From Bacillota bacterium (GTDB lineage: Bacteria; Bacillota; Clostridia; Saccharofermentanales; Fastidiosipilaceae), in the NCBI GenBank assembly GCA_023442635.1, contig JAEZYR010000133.1, positions 1 to 5,448 of the forward strand: a stretch of DNA of 5,448 nucleotides, written 5' to 3'. Under the pieces are notes generated by a model. That model saw only the letters and a program-made list of their open reading frames with translations, searched no databases and was not told where the DNA came from. Within the stretch, counting starts at the first letter, position 1. Every line of letters starts with the position of its first letter. This document shows, in pieces, positions 1-5,448 of the stretch. The translations under genes were made by a program, and so were the position numbers.

Positions 1-1
1 T

Positions 2-1111
2 GGGCACCTCAACATGAATTTCAAAGCGCCCTCCTCTTTGGATGAGCATCGCCTTGGCAAAACCTTACTTTCAGCCAAAGCACTCCACTACAGCATTCAA
101 GGTCGCCCCCTTTTCAGCGACTTCTCCTTACAGCTACATGCAGGTGAAAAGTACGTGATCGCTGGGCCTAATGGATGTGGAAAAACCACGCTTTTGAAGA
201 TTCTGCAAAAGTCCCTTCCTGCGACGGAAGGTGAAGTTGTGCACGATCCTCGCCTACGCTTCGCCCATCTCGGCCAATTTGTTCATTTTGAAGATGAATC
301 CCAAAGCATCCTACAGGTGTGTACAAAACAAACAGCCCTCTCTGAAGCTCTTGCTAGAAATTATCTCGCGCGCTTTGGTTTTGTGGGTTCCTCGGTTTTC
401 AAACAGCTCAGCGTTTTGTCTGGAGGAGAACGCTCTCGCTTGCAGTTGGGTATTTTATTGCAAAATGATCCTGAGCTTCTCTTTTTAGATGAGCCTACAA
501 ACCACTTAGATATCCGATCTAGAGAAATACTTGAGGAGGCTCTTCGTAACTATGAGGGATCGATTTTAGCTGTCAGCCATGACCGTTACTTTATTGAGGC
601 TATTGGCTGTTCTGTTTTGGGCTTTCAGTCCGAAAAAATTCTGTCCTTCGAAAATTTCTCGAGCTATCGACAGGCTATTCGCTCCACCCAGCGCAGTTCT
701 CTTGATCTCACGGCTGTCCAGCCCGTAGCTACAACTGCTTTTCAAAATGTATATGGCCTTCAGTCTGAAACAGAAAAGCGCTCTTCTTCACAAAAGCCAG
801 CATCAAGCTTGAAAGCTCCGTCTTCTAGCCCTACGCTCGCCAATAGCAGTACCAAATCTCGTGGCAACGCAGCTGAAGAGCGGCGGCGGCGAGCCCAGCT
901 ACAAGAAAATTTCAGGGCTGCTTGCCGTCGGCGAGAGAGACTGCGCTGCTCATTGGCCGAGCTCGAAGTGCAGGCTCAGAGTTCTTATGACGCTACGCTT
1001 TATGAAAAGATGACCGTCGAACATGAGAGCTTAGAAGCCTTGGAACTAGAGCTCCTAGATCTTGCTCTAGCCCTCGAGGCCGAGGGGCTTACAGCCGAAA
1101 TTCCTGACTGA
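2..1111 (+). CDS. ABC-F family ATPase, C-terminal part (5' end off the window)
   Basis: This is the second half of an ABC-F protein, a cytoplasmic ATPase family without membrane domains whose members act on the ribosome as translation factors or antibiotic-protection proteins. Counting from the Met at position 14, it shows Walker A GPNGCGKTT (51-59), a Q-loop Gln at 88, signature LSGGERSRLQLG (135-146), Walker B LLFLDE with catalytic Glu160, the ABC-F hallmark DEPTNHLDI (159-167) and switch His188 in SHDRYF. A Ser/Pro/Ala-rich linker (about 256-285) leads to a charged C-terminal helical pair (about 287-355), like the coiled-coil tail of YdiF/Uup proteins. Only one cassette is present, whereas ABC-F proteins carry two in about 500-650 residues. 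The frame is open to the left edge and no ribosome site precedes the Met at 14, so that Met is probably internal and the true start lies upstream. The LDIRSRE/SHDRYFI pattern is closest to YdiF/YkpA-like members. Whether it confers resistance cannot be judged without the interdomain linker. Confidence 0.
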   Translation, partial: GHLNMNFKAPSSLDEHRLGKTLLSAKALHYSIQGRPLFSDFSLQLHAGEKYVIAGPNGCGKTTLLKILQKSLPATEGEVVHDPRLRFAHLGQFVHFEDESQSILQVCTKQTALSEALARNYLARFGFVGSSVFKQLSVLSGGERSRLQLGILLQNDPELLFLDEPTNHLDIRSREILEEALRNYEGSILAVSHDRYFIEAIGCSVLGFQSEKILSFENFSSYRQAIRSTQRSSLDLTAVQPVATTAFQNVYGLQSETEKRSSSQKPASSLKAPSSSPTLANSSTKSRGNAAEERRRRAQLQENFRAACRRRERLRCSLAELEVQAQSSYDATLYEKMTVEHESLEALELELLDLALALEAEGLTAEIPD

Positions 1112-1136
1112 CGCTTGCTCAAAACTTCTTCAACAC

Positions 1137-1172
1137 AAAAAACCGCCCTTTCCATCGGATCGGGCGGTTTTT
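1137..1172. terminator. Bidirectional intrinsic terminator between convergent genes
   Basis: The arms ccgccc (1143-1148) and gggcgg (1162-1167) form a GC-rich core. A run of six A (1137-1142) and five T (1168-1172) extends the stem to about 11 bp around a 13-nt loop. Each strand therefore gives a GC hairpin followed by a U-run. The hairpin sits 26 nt after the ABC-F stop on the plus strand and 17 nt after the last permease stop on the minus strand, so it can end both transcripts. Confidence 0.
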
Positions 1173-1189
1173 CGCAAGTGAATTGGATA

Positions 1190-2101
1190 TCAGCCTTTAA
1201 TAGCTCCTGTCATGGTACCCTTCGCAAAGTATTTCTGTATGAAGGGATACACGAAAAGGATCGGTAGGACGGTAAAGATAACCGCTGCCATTTGCAGGGA
1301 GTTAGACGTGCTACCACTTCGGTTAGCTGCCAAGGCTTGGCTGACTGAGGTAATCTCTCGCTCCATGTTGGCATCTTTGAGCAACTGTTGCAAATGTGTC
1401 TGAACAGGCCAAAGTCGGTCTGAGGTCATATAGAACGCACCCGAATACCAATCATTCCAATGACCCACAGCGCGGTAGAGTCCAATTACAGCCAGGATGG
1501 CCTTTGACAGAGGCATGACCACTTTGAGATAGATGACTGGATAAGAAGCGCCATCTAGCTTAGCCGATTCATAGAGGCTATCTGGAATGGACTCGAAATT
1601 GCTTCGCATCATCATCAGGAAGGTAACCGAAACCATGCCAGGAATGACATAGACCATGAAGTTATCGAGCAAGCCCAGTTCCTTGTAAGTGATGTACGTA
1701 GGAACGGTACCACCACCAAAGAGCATGGTGAAAGTAATAAAAAAGATGATCGCTTTTCGTCCCGGCAAATCACGCTCCCGAAGTGCAAAAGCAGCCATTG
1801 AAGTAACAATCAAAGTAAAAAGGGTGCCGATGACCGTTCTTAGAATCGTTATTTTATAGGCTGGCAAAAGCTTACCTTCGGTGAAGATGCGCTTGTAGTT
1901 ATCCAAGCTGAATTTGCGAGGCAAAAACCAGACGCCTCCTCTGGCGGCATCCCAGCCGTCGTTAAAAGAGAGAGACAAGACGTTTAAGCAAGGCAAAATA
2001 ATCAGCAGGCTAATAATCACCACTACGGTATAAAGTAAAACCGTCCAAACCCGCTCAATGGGTGTGTGGCGAATACGGTTGCGATTAGCGATCCGAGGCA
2101 T
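1190..2101 (-). CDS. CUT1-family carbohydrate ABC transporter permease, YtcP/LplC type
   Basis: This is an inner permease subunit of a sugar importer and would pair in the membrane with the LplB-type permease of the same operon. The 303 residues match the family's usual length of about 290-310. The EAA loop that docks the ATPase is at 178-200 (ESAKLDGA, then VVMPLSK). Predicted membrane segments lie near 17-42, 86-107, 116-137, 146-166, 196-212 and 270-288. Family-typical stretches are FGGGTVPTYI (128-137), GHWNDWY (213-219) and a C-terminal FAKGTMTGAIKG. The ATG at 2101 is supported by AGGAGG at 2107-2112, spaced 5 nt. It is the last gene of the operon, 76 nt after the binding-protein gene, and is followed by the shared terminator. 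A strong hairpin touches its ribosome site and may set its expression below that of the binding protein. The family call is firm; the substrate is unknown. Confidence 0.
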   Translation of the reverse strand: MPRIANRNRIRHTPIERVWTVLLYTVVVIISLLIILPCLNVLSLSFNDGWDAARGGVWFLPRKFSLDNYKRIFTEGKLLPAYKITILRTVIGTLFTLIVTSMAAFALRERDLPGRKAIIFFITFTMLFGGGTVPTYITYKELGLLDNFMVYVIPGMVSVTFLMMMRSNFESIPDSLYESAKLDGASYPVIYLKVVMPLSKAILAVIGLYRAVGHWNDWYSGAFYMTSDRLWPVQTHLQQLLKDANMEREITSVSQALAANRSGSTSNSLQMAAVIFTVLPILFVYPFIQKYFAKGTMTGAIKG

Positions 2102-2106
2102 GTTTT

Positions 2107-2112
2107 CCTCCT
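2107..2112 (-). promoter_or_regulatory. Ribosome binding site of the YtcP-type permease
   Basis: A full AGGAGG lies 5 nt before the ATG at 2101 and fixes that start. It is immediately adjacent, with no gap, to the 3' arm of the 2113-2141 hairpin. Confidence 0.
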
Positions 2113-2141
2113 GTAGGGGCGATCAAATCAACCGCCCCTAC
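2113..2141 (-). repeat. Perfect 9-bp inverted repeat between binding-protein and permease genes
   Basis: The arms gtaggggcg (2113-2121) and cgcccctac (2133-2141) pair perfectly around an 11-nt loop. On the operon strand the hairpin is followed by the ribosome site and an A-rich stretch, not a U-run, so it does not look like a terminator. In comparable operons such hairpins protect the upstream message from 3' exonucleases or mark a processing site; that role is an inference here. Confidence 0.
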
Positions 2142-2167
2142 TCTTTTCTCATCAAATAATGGCTAGT

Positions 2168-2190
2168 CTGTCAGCTCTTAGGGCTGATAG
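2168..2190 (-). repeat. Imperfect inverted repeat around the stop codon of the binding-protein gene
   Basis: TCAGC (2171-2175) and GCTGA (2183-2187) form a 5-bp stem around a 7-nt loop that contains the TAA stop (2178-2180). Two more outer pairs form beyond one mismatch. It is short, and may be a minor companion to the stronger hairpin 27 nt further along the operon strand. Confidence 0.
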
Positions 2191-3977
2191 TTGGGTGATG
2201 CTGGTACAAGAGCCAAGGACTCTGGATCTTCTTTGTACATCTTCTCGAGGAAGTCGAGGTACTTCTGAATGTTAGATGCCTCTAGCTGCTGTCTAAAGGA
2301 CTTCAGAATCTGCTGAGCTTCTTCATCGGAGCTAGCGTACATAGCCTGAACAAGCGTTTGCTTGTAATCAAGCATGGCCGTAGCTTGATAGACGTCTTGC
2401 ATTTCATCACTATTCAAGTAAGCAGAAGCTGCCAAACCAGGGAGTGGTCTGAAGTGCTGAGGTGCGTAGTTAGCAATCTTGACAGCTCCTTCGAAGGAGG
2501 AAGCGCCGCTTGCACCTGGACGAATTTCGCCAAAGTCTTCACGAGCTGCTAAATCTGTCAGGCAGAAGTCCATAAAGACAAAGCCGCTACCGCCAAAGCC
2601 AGCACCCTGGTCTAAGAGCCATTGCTCATCGCCATCGTTGATGGCCTTGACAACTTGCTCCGTGGCTCGTGGCTGTCCCTGCTCATTCAGGGTGTAGTGC
2701 TCGCCTTCAATACCATACTGGGCTAGCGTTTTGCCTTCTTTGGTCGAAAGATAGTCGAAGTACTTTACGATTTCTTCAGGCTTCTCGGCTTTAGCGCTCA
2801 CAGCAAAGACGCCATAACCATTTTTACCACCTGCATACAATTCGGGTTTGCCCGTCACGTCATTGAGCGGTCCCAAAGGCAGCCAATCATCACTGCGGTA
2901 GATAATGGGCTGATAGTTGTGCACGTCTCCAATAATCGCAGAGTTTTTGGAGAAGGAGACCTCGTTAGCACGAGATTCATCCATGGTAAAGAACTCGCGA
3001 TTCATCAGGCCATCGGCCAATAGTCCACGCACATATTTAACCTTCGCCCAGGCATAGTCGGTTTGAGACTCATGGAGAATTTTGCCATCGTCGGTAATGT
3101 TATATCCGTCACTTACACCCCAGGTTAGTGGCCGTGCACAATAAGCTAAGGCATCTGGTGATCCACCCCAGAACTTCGGCCCTAGGGGTACAACTGGCTG
3201 GCCATTTTCATCTTTGAAACCACCCTGCTGAATTTTAACCAACAGATCGCGGAATTGATCTAGCGTATGGATCTCGCGAGGATCGATCTTCAGCGCTTCG
3301 GCAATGCTCCGCTGAATATACATACCACCAATATAGTCTTCCTCTGGATCAAACTTCATCGAAGTGTCTTCACGCGGAATAGACAGGTGAACCAGGTAGG
3401 TGCCTGGAAGATCTTTGCGGAACATAATGTTCTGCTTGGTGTCTTTGGGCAGATAACCGTCTTCAAAATATTTGCTGTAGACTTTGCTGTTTTTGAGTGG
3501 CTCAGTCAGATCGGCAAAAATACCTTCTTTGGCCGCCTTATAAAGCAAAGGGAACTCCTTACGAGCTGAGTTGTTCAGGTAGGAAACAATAACATCTGGA
3601 ATATTGCCCGAAGCCAACAGTGTGGTCATCGTTGAGAGACCATCTTGGCCTGGCGTGTACTGCACCTTTAGGCGAATACCCGTACGCTTGGTCAATTCCT
3701 TACCCACTGGCGTGGCGTTGATATCTGCTGGCAGAGAGCGTCCTACGTCTCCCGCGTAAGCCTGAACCACGATCTCACGATCCGCAATATAGGTTCCTGA
3801 CTGGTCATCTTTTGCCTCGCTTCCGCCCGAAGCAGCTGCTGAAGGTGAGCTAGCCGCTGGCTTATCGGATGCTTGGCTTGGGGTCTTGCTGCCCTCTTTA
3901 GGACTGCAAGCTCCAGCCCCGATGAGCAAGAGCAGGGCCAAGGCAGCTGAACCTAGACCTCGCAATTGTTTTTTCAT
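2178..3977 (-). CDS. Extracellular carbohydrate-binding lipoprotein, LplA/YtcQ family
   Basis: This is the substrate-capture subunit of the importer, anchored on the outer face of the membrane. The 599-residue precursor starts with a lipoprotein signal: basic MKKQLRG, a hydrophobic core at about 8-20, and a lipobox AGAC with lipidated Cys24. A Ser/Ala/Pro-rich tether follows (about 25-60), then the binding fold: an N-terminal lobe with LLASGNIPDVIV (120-131), a central region, and YGIEGEHYTLNEQG (421-434), a pattern common in LplA-like proteins. The length is at the upper end of the usual 500-600. The ATG at 3977 is chosen because AGGAGGG lies 5 nt upstream and the signal peptide begins there; a GTG 25 codons earlier has neither. 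The gene sits between the two permeases, 68 and 76 nt away. Relatives bind oligosaccharides such as alginate or pectin fragments; the ligand here is unknown. Two further cysteines, 280 and 472, lie in the exported part. Confidence 0.
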   Translation of the reverse strand: MKKQLRGLGSAALALLLLIGAGACSPKEGSKTPSQASDKPAASSPSAAASGGSEAKDDQSGTYIADREIVVQAYAGDVGRSLPADINATPVGKELTKRTGIRLKVQYTPGQDGLSTMTTLLASGNIPDVIVSYLNNSARKEFPLLYKAAKEGIFADLTEPLKNSKVYSKYFEDGYLPKDTKQNIMFRKDLPGTYLVHLSIPREDTSMKFDPEEDYIGGMYIQRSIAEALKIDPREIHTLDQFRDLLVKIQQGGFKDENGQPVVPLGPKFWGGSPDALAYCARPLTWGVSDGYNITDDGKILHESQTDYAWAKVKYVRGLLADGLMNREFFTMDESRANEVSFSKNSAIIGDVHNYQPIIYRSDDWLPLGPLNDVTGKPELYAGGKNGYGVFAVSAKAEKPEEIVKYFDYLSTKEGKTLAQYGIEGEHYTLNEQGQPRATEQVVKAINDGDEQWLLDQGAGFGGSGFVFMDFCLTDLAAREDFGEIRPGASGASSFEGAVKIANYAPQHFRPLPGLAASAYLNSDEMQDVYQATAMLDYKQTLVQAMYASSDEEAQQILKSFRQQLEASNIQKYLDFLEKMYKEDPESLALVPASPNYQP

Positions 3978-3982
3978 AATGT

Positions 3983-3989
3983 CCCTCCT
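3983..3989 (-). promoter_or_regulatory. Ribosome binding site of the binding-protein gene
   Basis: AGGAGGG sits 5 nt before the ATG at 3977. It selects this Met over the upstream in-frame GTG at 4052 and places the lipoprotein signal at the true N-terminus. Confidence 0.
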
Positions 3990-3995
3990 ATTATC

Positions 3996-4009
3996 TGGGC
4001 TTGCACCCA
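3996..4009 (-). repeat. Small hairpin with GNRA-type loop before the binding-protein gene
   Basis: On the operon strand TGGGT and GCCCA (the last T-G pair a wobble) enclose a GCAA tetraloop. The 3' arm ends 6 nt before the ribosome site. The stem is short, but a GNRA loop is unusually stable for its size. A function is not shown. Confidence 0.
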
Positions 4010-4023
4010 AATTGATTTTTATA

Positions 4024-4048
4024 GAGCACAGAATAGGTTCTGCTCCTA
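4024..4048 (-). repeat. Bulged inverted repeat at the end of the LplB-type permease gene
   Basis: The operon strand reads GAGC-AGAA, a CCTA loop, then TTCT-GT-GCTC, giving two 4-bp stem blocks with a GT bulge; the TAG stop adds further possible pairs with CTA at the far side. The following sequence is A-rich without a good U-run, so it is unlikely to stop transcription fully. Confidence 0.
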
Positions 4049-5056
4049 CCACAAAGAAACTTCTGTTAGCTTTCTACAGAGATAATTAGCTGAAACAACC
4101 ATCAAGAGGCCAACAACGCCTTGCACAAGACCGATAGCTGTTGCGTAGCCGAATTGGCCGCGCTGCAGACCCATTTGCAAAACCCAAGTATCCAAGGTGT
4201 CAGCAACAATCTTGTTACCTGGTGTCTGCAACAAATAAATTTGCTCAACACCTGAACTCAGAAGGCCACCAATGCCGAGAATAAACAGAAGACCTATCGT
4301 GAGCCGAATACCTGGTAGCGTCACATGAAGCATTTTGCGAAAGCGGTTGCAACCGTCAATACCGGCCGCTTCGTATAGGGCACTATCAATGGCTGCCATA
4401 GCCGAAAGATACAAAATTGAGTCCCAACCAATGTTTTTCCAAAGATCCATCACGAACAACAAAGGTACAAAGTAGCGTGATTCCATGAGATAAAAGGTTG
4501 AGGGATCCGCACCAAAAAAGCCCTTGAGCTGGTTGATGATACCTACATTAGGTGCAAAAACTTTTTGGAGGATGGTTACCACAACAACGGAACTCAGAAA
4601 GTGAGGCAAATAAGAAATCGTCTGATTAATCTTACGGAAGCGCAAATTTGTAATTTCATTCAGGATGAGAGCAAAAATGATCGCAAATGGGAATTCGACT
4701 ACACATTTCAAAAAGCCAACACGCAGCGTGTTCAAAATCAAGCGTTTGGCATCAAAGCTCATGAAGAAAGCTCGAAAATGCGCCCAGCCAATACCGGGAC
4801 TCCCCCAAATACCCTTGTTGAATTGATAATCCTTAAAGGCTAGCTGCAAGCCAAACATAGGGAGATACGAGATAACAGCAAAATAGATAATGGCTGGGGC
4901 GAGCATGACATAAAGCGGCCAATATTTCTTGAGTCGCTTGGTGACAGGAGCCAATTCACGTTGGGGCTTTTTCTTCTGGCTTGCACGCCTTTTGCTGACT
5001 TGAGCCTGAGTAGAAACAGCCATTGAGGCGCTTGAACTCATCTGTATTTTACCCAT
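4046..5056 (-). CDS. CUT1-family carbohydrate ABC transporter permease, LplB/YteP type
   Basis: This is the first gene of the importer operon and encodes a permease subunit that would form a heterodimeric channel with the YtcP-type protein. The 336 residues begin with a basic, Ser/Gln/Lys-rich cytoplasmic tail (1-44), somewhat longer than the short tail of many LplB proteins. Predicted membrane segments lie near 46-68, 109-133, 148-167, 198-224, 250-270 and 303-325. The EAA loop is at 228-250 (YEAAGIDGCNRFRKM, then TLPGI). Family-typical stretches include LPMFGLQLAFKDY (65-77), SYLPHFLSSVV (148-158) and the C-terminus EVSLW. The ATG at 5056 has AGGAGG at 5063-5068, spaced 6 nt; internal Mets at residues 6 and 12 lack such a site. 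No ATPase gene accompanies it, as expected for systems that use a shared MsmX-type ATPase. Confidence 0.
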   Translation of the reverse strand: MGKIQMSSSASMAVSTQAQVSKRRASQKKKPQRELAPVTKRLKKYWPLYVMLAPAIIYFAVISYLPMFGLQLAFKDYQFNKGIWGSPGIGWAHFRAFFMSFDAKRLILNTLRVGFLKCVVEFPFAIIFALILNEITNLRFRKINQTISYLPHFLSSVVVVTILQKVFAPNVGIINQLKGFFGADPSTFYLMESRYFVPLLFVMDLWKNIGWDSILYLSAMAAIDSALYEAAGIDGCNRFRKMLHVTLPGIRLTIGLLFILGIGGLLSSGVEQIYLLQTPGNKIVADTLDTWVLQMGLQRGQFGYATAIGLVQGVVGLLMVVSANYLCRKLTEVSLW

Positions 5057-5094
5057 TAAAAGCCTCCTATGGCCAAGTTCAATTGTCGTTTTGA

Positions 5095-5105
5095 CCAGAA
5101 CCTGG
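5095..5105 (-). repeat. Small inverted repeat in the operon leader
   Basis: CCAG and CTGG enclose a 3-nt loop, 27 nt before the ribosome site of the first permease gene. It is short and no role can be assigned; it is listed because it is the only GC-containing hairpin near that start. Confidence 0.
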
Positions 5106-5157
5106 CTTCATCACAAAAGGGAGCTTAACAGATTTTTAGGAAGGATGTTAGGCATCT

Positions 5158-5171
5158 TGTATAAAGTTACA
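5158..5171. promoter_or_regulatory. Possible operator: TGTA/TACA dyad
   Basis: The operon strand reads TGTAACTTTATACA. The core is TTGTA-N6-TACAA when one flanking base is added on each side (5157-5172). It sits about 100 nt upstream of the first permease start, in the AT-rich part of the spacer, and overlaps one weak promoter candidate. It could bind a dimeric regulator, but symmetric AT-rich words of this length also arise by chance. Confidence 0.
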
Positions 5172-5221
5172 AAAAATTTTTAGTTTTTATGTCTAATTCA
5201 CAAGGGGTTCAAATTCTGTTT

Positions 5222-5448
5222 TTATCGCAAACGTACAAGCCATGTCTTTTGCCATTCGGCAAGTGTTTCCCAAAATAAACAACACAATTTCTTATAGTTT
5301 TTCGGATGAATGCCGTCACTCAGCATTCCTTCTTCTTTGGCGTATTGATCCCACGGAACGATGTGCAAGCGATGATCTTCGGCTGCCACCTTGCTCAATA
5401 TGCGGTTCTCTTCGTGCTTATCTTGCTTTTGAGTATACATGCTCAACC
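5222..5448 (-). CDS. SGNH/GDSL-type hydrolase, C-terminal fragment (5' end off the window)
   Basis: Seventy-four complete residues are visible, ending at TAA (5222-5224), and the frame is open to the right edge. The diagnostic block is SDGIHP (43-48 of the visible part), matching the D-x-x-H catalytic pair of SGNH hydrolases (Asp44, His47). It is preceded by HIVPWDQYAKEEGML, a pattern like the strand and helix before that pair in OatA-type and related esterases. These enzymes remove or transfer acyl groups on sugars, cell-wall polymers or lipids. The nucleophile Ser and the oxyanion Gly/Asn blocks would lie upstream, outside the window. The in-frame TTG at 5446 and ATG at 5440 are probably internal, since a whole SGNH domain needs about 180-220 residues. 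It lies 165 nt upstream of the importer operon on the same strand. It could be a free esterase or the tail of an acyltransferase-3/SGNH fusion. The family call rests on one motif and its surroundings. Confidence 0.
   Translation of the reverse strand, partial: LSMYTQKQDKHEENRILSKVAAEDHRLHIVPWDQYAKEEGMLSDGIHPKNYKKLCCLFWETLAEWQKTWLVRLR

Larger units (their letters stand above)
5057..5221 (-). promoter_or_regulatory. Probable promoter and leader region of the importer operon
   Basis: This 165-nt spacer contains no gene. It is markedly AT-rich at 5130-5221, including an A5T6 tract on the operon strand (5171-5181), as expected upstream of a promoter. I see no convincing -35/-10 pair. Weak candidates on the minus strand are TTGAAC (5212-5207) with TAAAAA (5189-5184), and TTGTAA (5172-5167) with TAACAT (5150-5145), each matching consensus at four of six bases. 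It also holds the ribosome site AGGAGG (5063-5068), a TGTA/TACA dyad (5158-5171) and a small CCAG/CTGG hairpin (5095-5105). No clear terminator for the upstream SGNH gene is visible, so read-through into the operon is possible. Confidence 0.

Noticed and set aside
14..16. The ATG at 14 as the true start of the ABC-F gene
   Set aside because: There is no ribosome site, the frame is open upstream, and a single-cassette product would lack the first ABC domain typical of the family.
2113..2148. An intrinsic terminator between the binding-protein and YtcP-type permease genes
   Set aside because: On the operon strand no U-run follows the stem. The T-rich stretch lies only on the plus-strand side, where no gene needs terminating.
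3267..3569. A 100-codon plus-strand open frame inside the binding-protein gene
   Set aside because: It is antisense to a gene with clear family features, and no start signal or family match is visible.
3978..4052. A 25-codon upstream extension of the binding-protein gene from a GTG at 4052, overlapping the permease end
   Set aside because: It has no ribosome site, would bury the lipoprotein signal peptide inside the protein, and reads through the real AGGAGGG site.
4565..4843. A 92-codon plus-strand open frame inside the LplB-type permease
   Set aside because: It lies antisense to a well-supported gene, shows no recognisable domain or ribosome site, and is explained as a shadow frame.
5158..5171. 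A catabolite-repression cre site
   Set aside because: The ends fit, but the conserved central CG and one further position do not match on either strand, so it is kept only as an unassigned dyad.

Overview
This window looks like ordinary chromosomal DNA from a Gram-positive bacterium of the Bacillota. The evidence is a diacyl-type lipoprotein signal on a substrate-binding protein, strong AGGAGG ribosome sites, and an LplA/LplB/YtcP-style sugar importer of the kind abundant in Paenibacillaceae and some Clostridia. I cannot name a genus. No RNA gene, insertion sequence, CRISPR array, phage gene or origin was seen.

Layout. Positions 1-1111 (+) hold the C-terminal part of a two-cassette ABC-F ATPase (YdiF/Uup-like); its first half lies off the left edge. 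A compact hairpin at 1137-1172, with T-runs on both strands, closes this gene and also the operon that runs toward it. Positions 1190-5056 (-) hold a three-gene importer operon, read right to left: an LplB-type permease (5056-4046), a large lipoprotein substrate-binding protein (3977-2178) and a YtcP/LplC-type permease (2101-1190). Each gene has its own strong AGGAGG site. The two spacers, 68 and 76 nt, both contain inverted repeats; the best is a perfect 9-bp stem that abuts the ribosome site of the last gene. A 165-nt AT-rich spacer (5057-5221) probably holds the operon's promoter and leader. Positions 5222-5448 (-) hold the C-terminal end of an SGNH/GDSL-type hydrolase that runs off the right edge.

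How the genes work together. The two permeases and the binding protein make a CUT1-type carbohydrate importer, probably for an oligosaccharide. No importer ATPase is encoded here. Such systems normally borrow a shared MsmX/MsmK-type ATPase, and the ABC-F protein cannot fill that role because that family acts on ribosomes and lacks transport partners. No glycoside hydrolase, two-component system or other regulator is inside the window, so the substrate cannot be assigned.

I found no clearly new biological system. The items most worth a second look are the intercistronic hairpins around the binding-protein gene, the TGTA/TACA dyad upstream of the operon, and the truncated SGNH gene.
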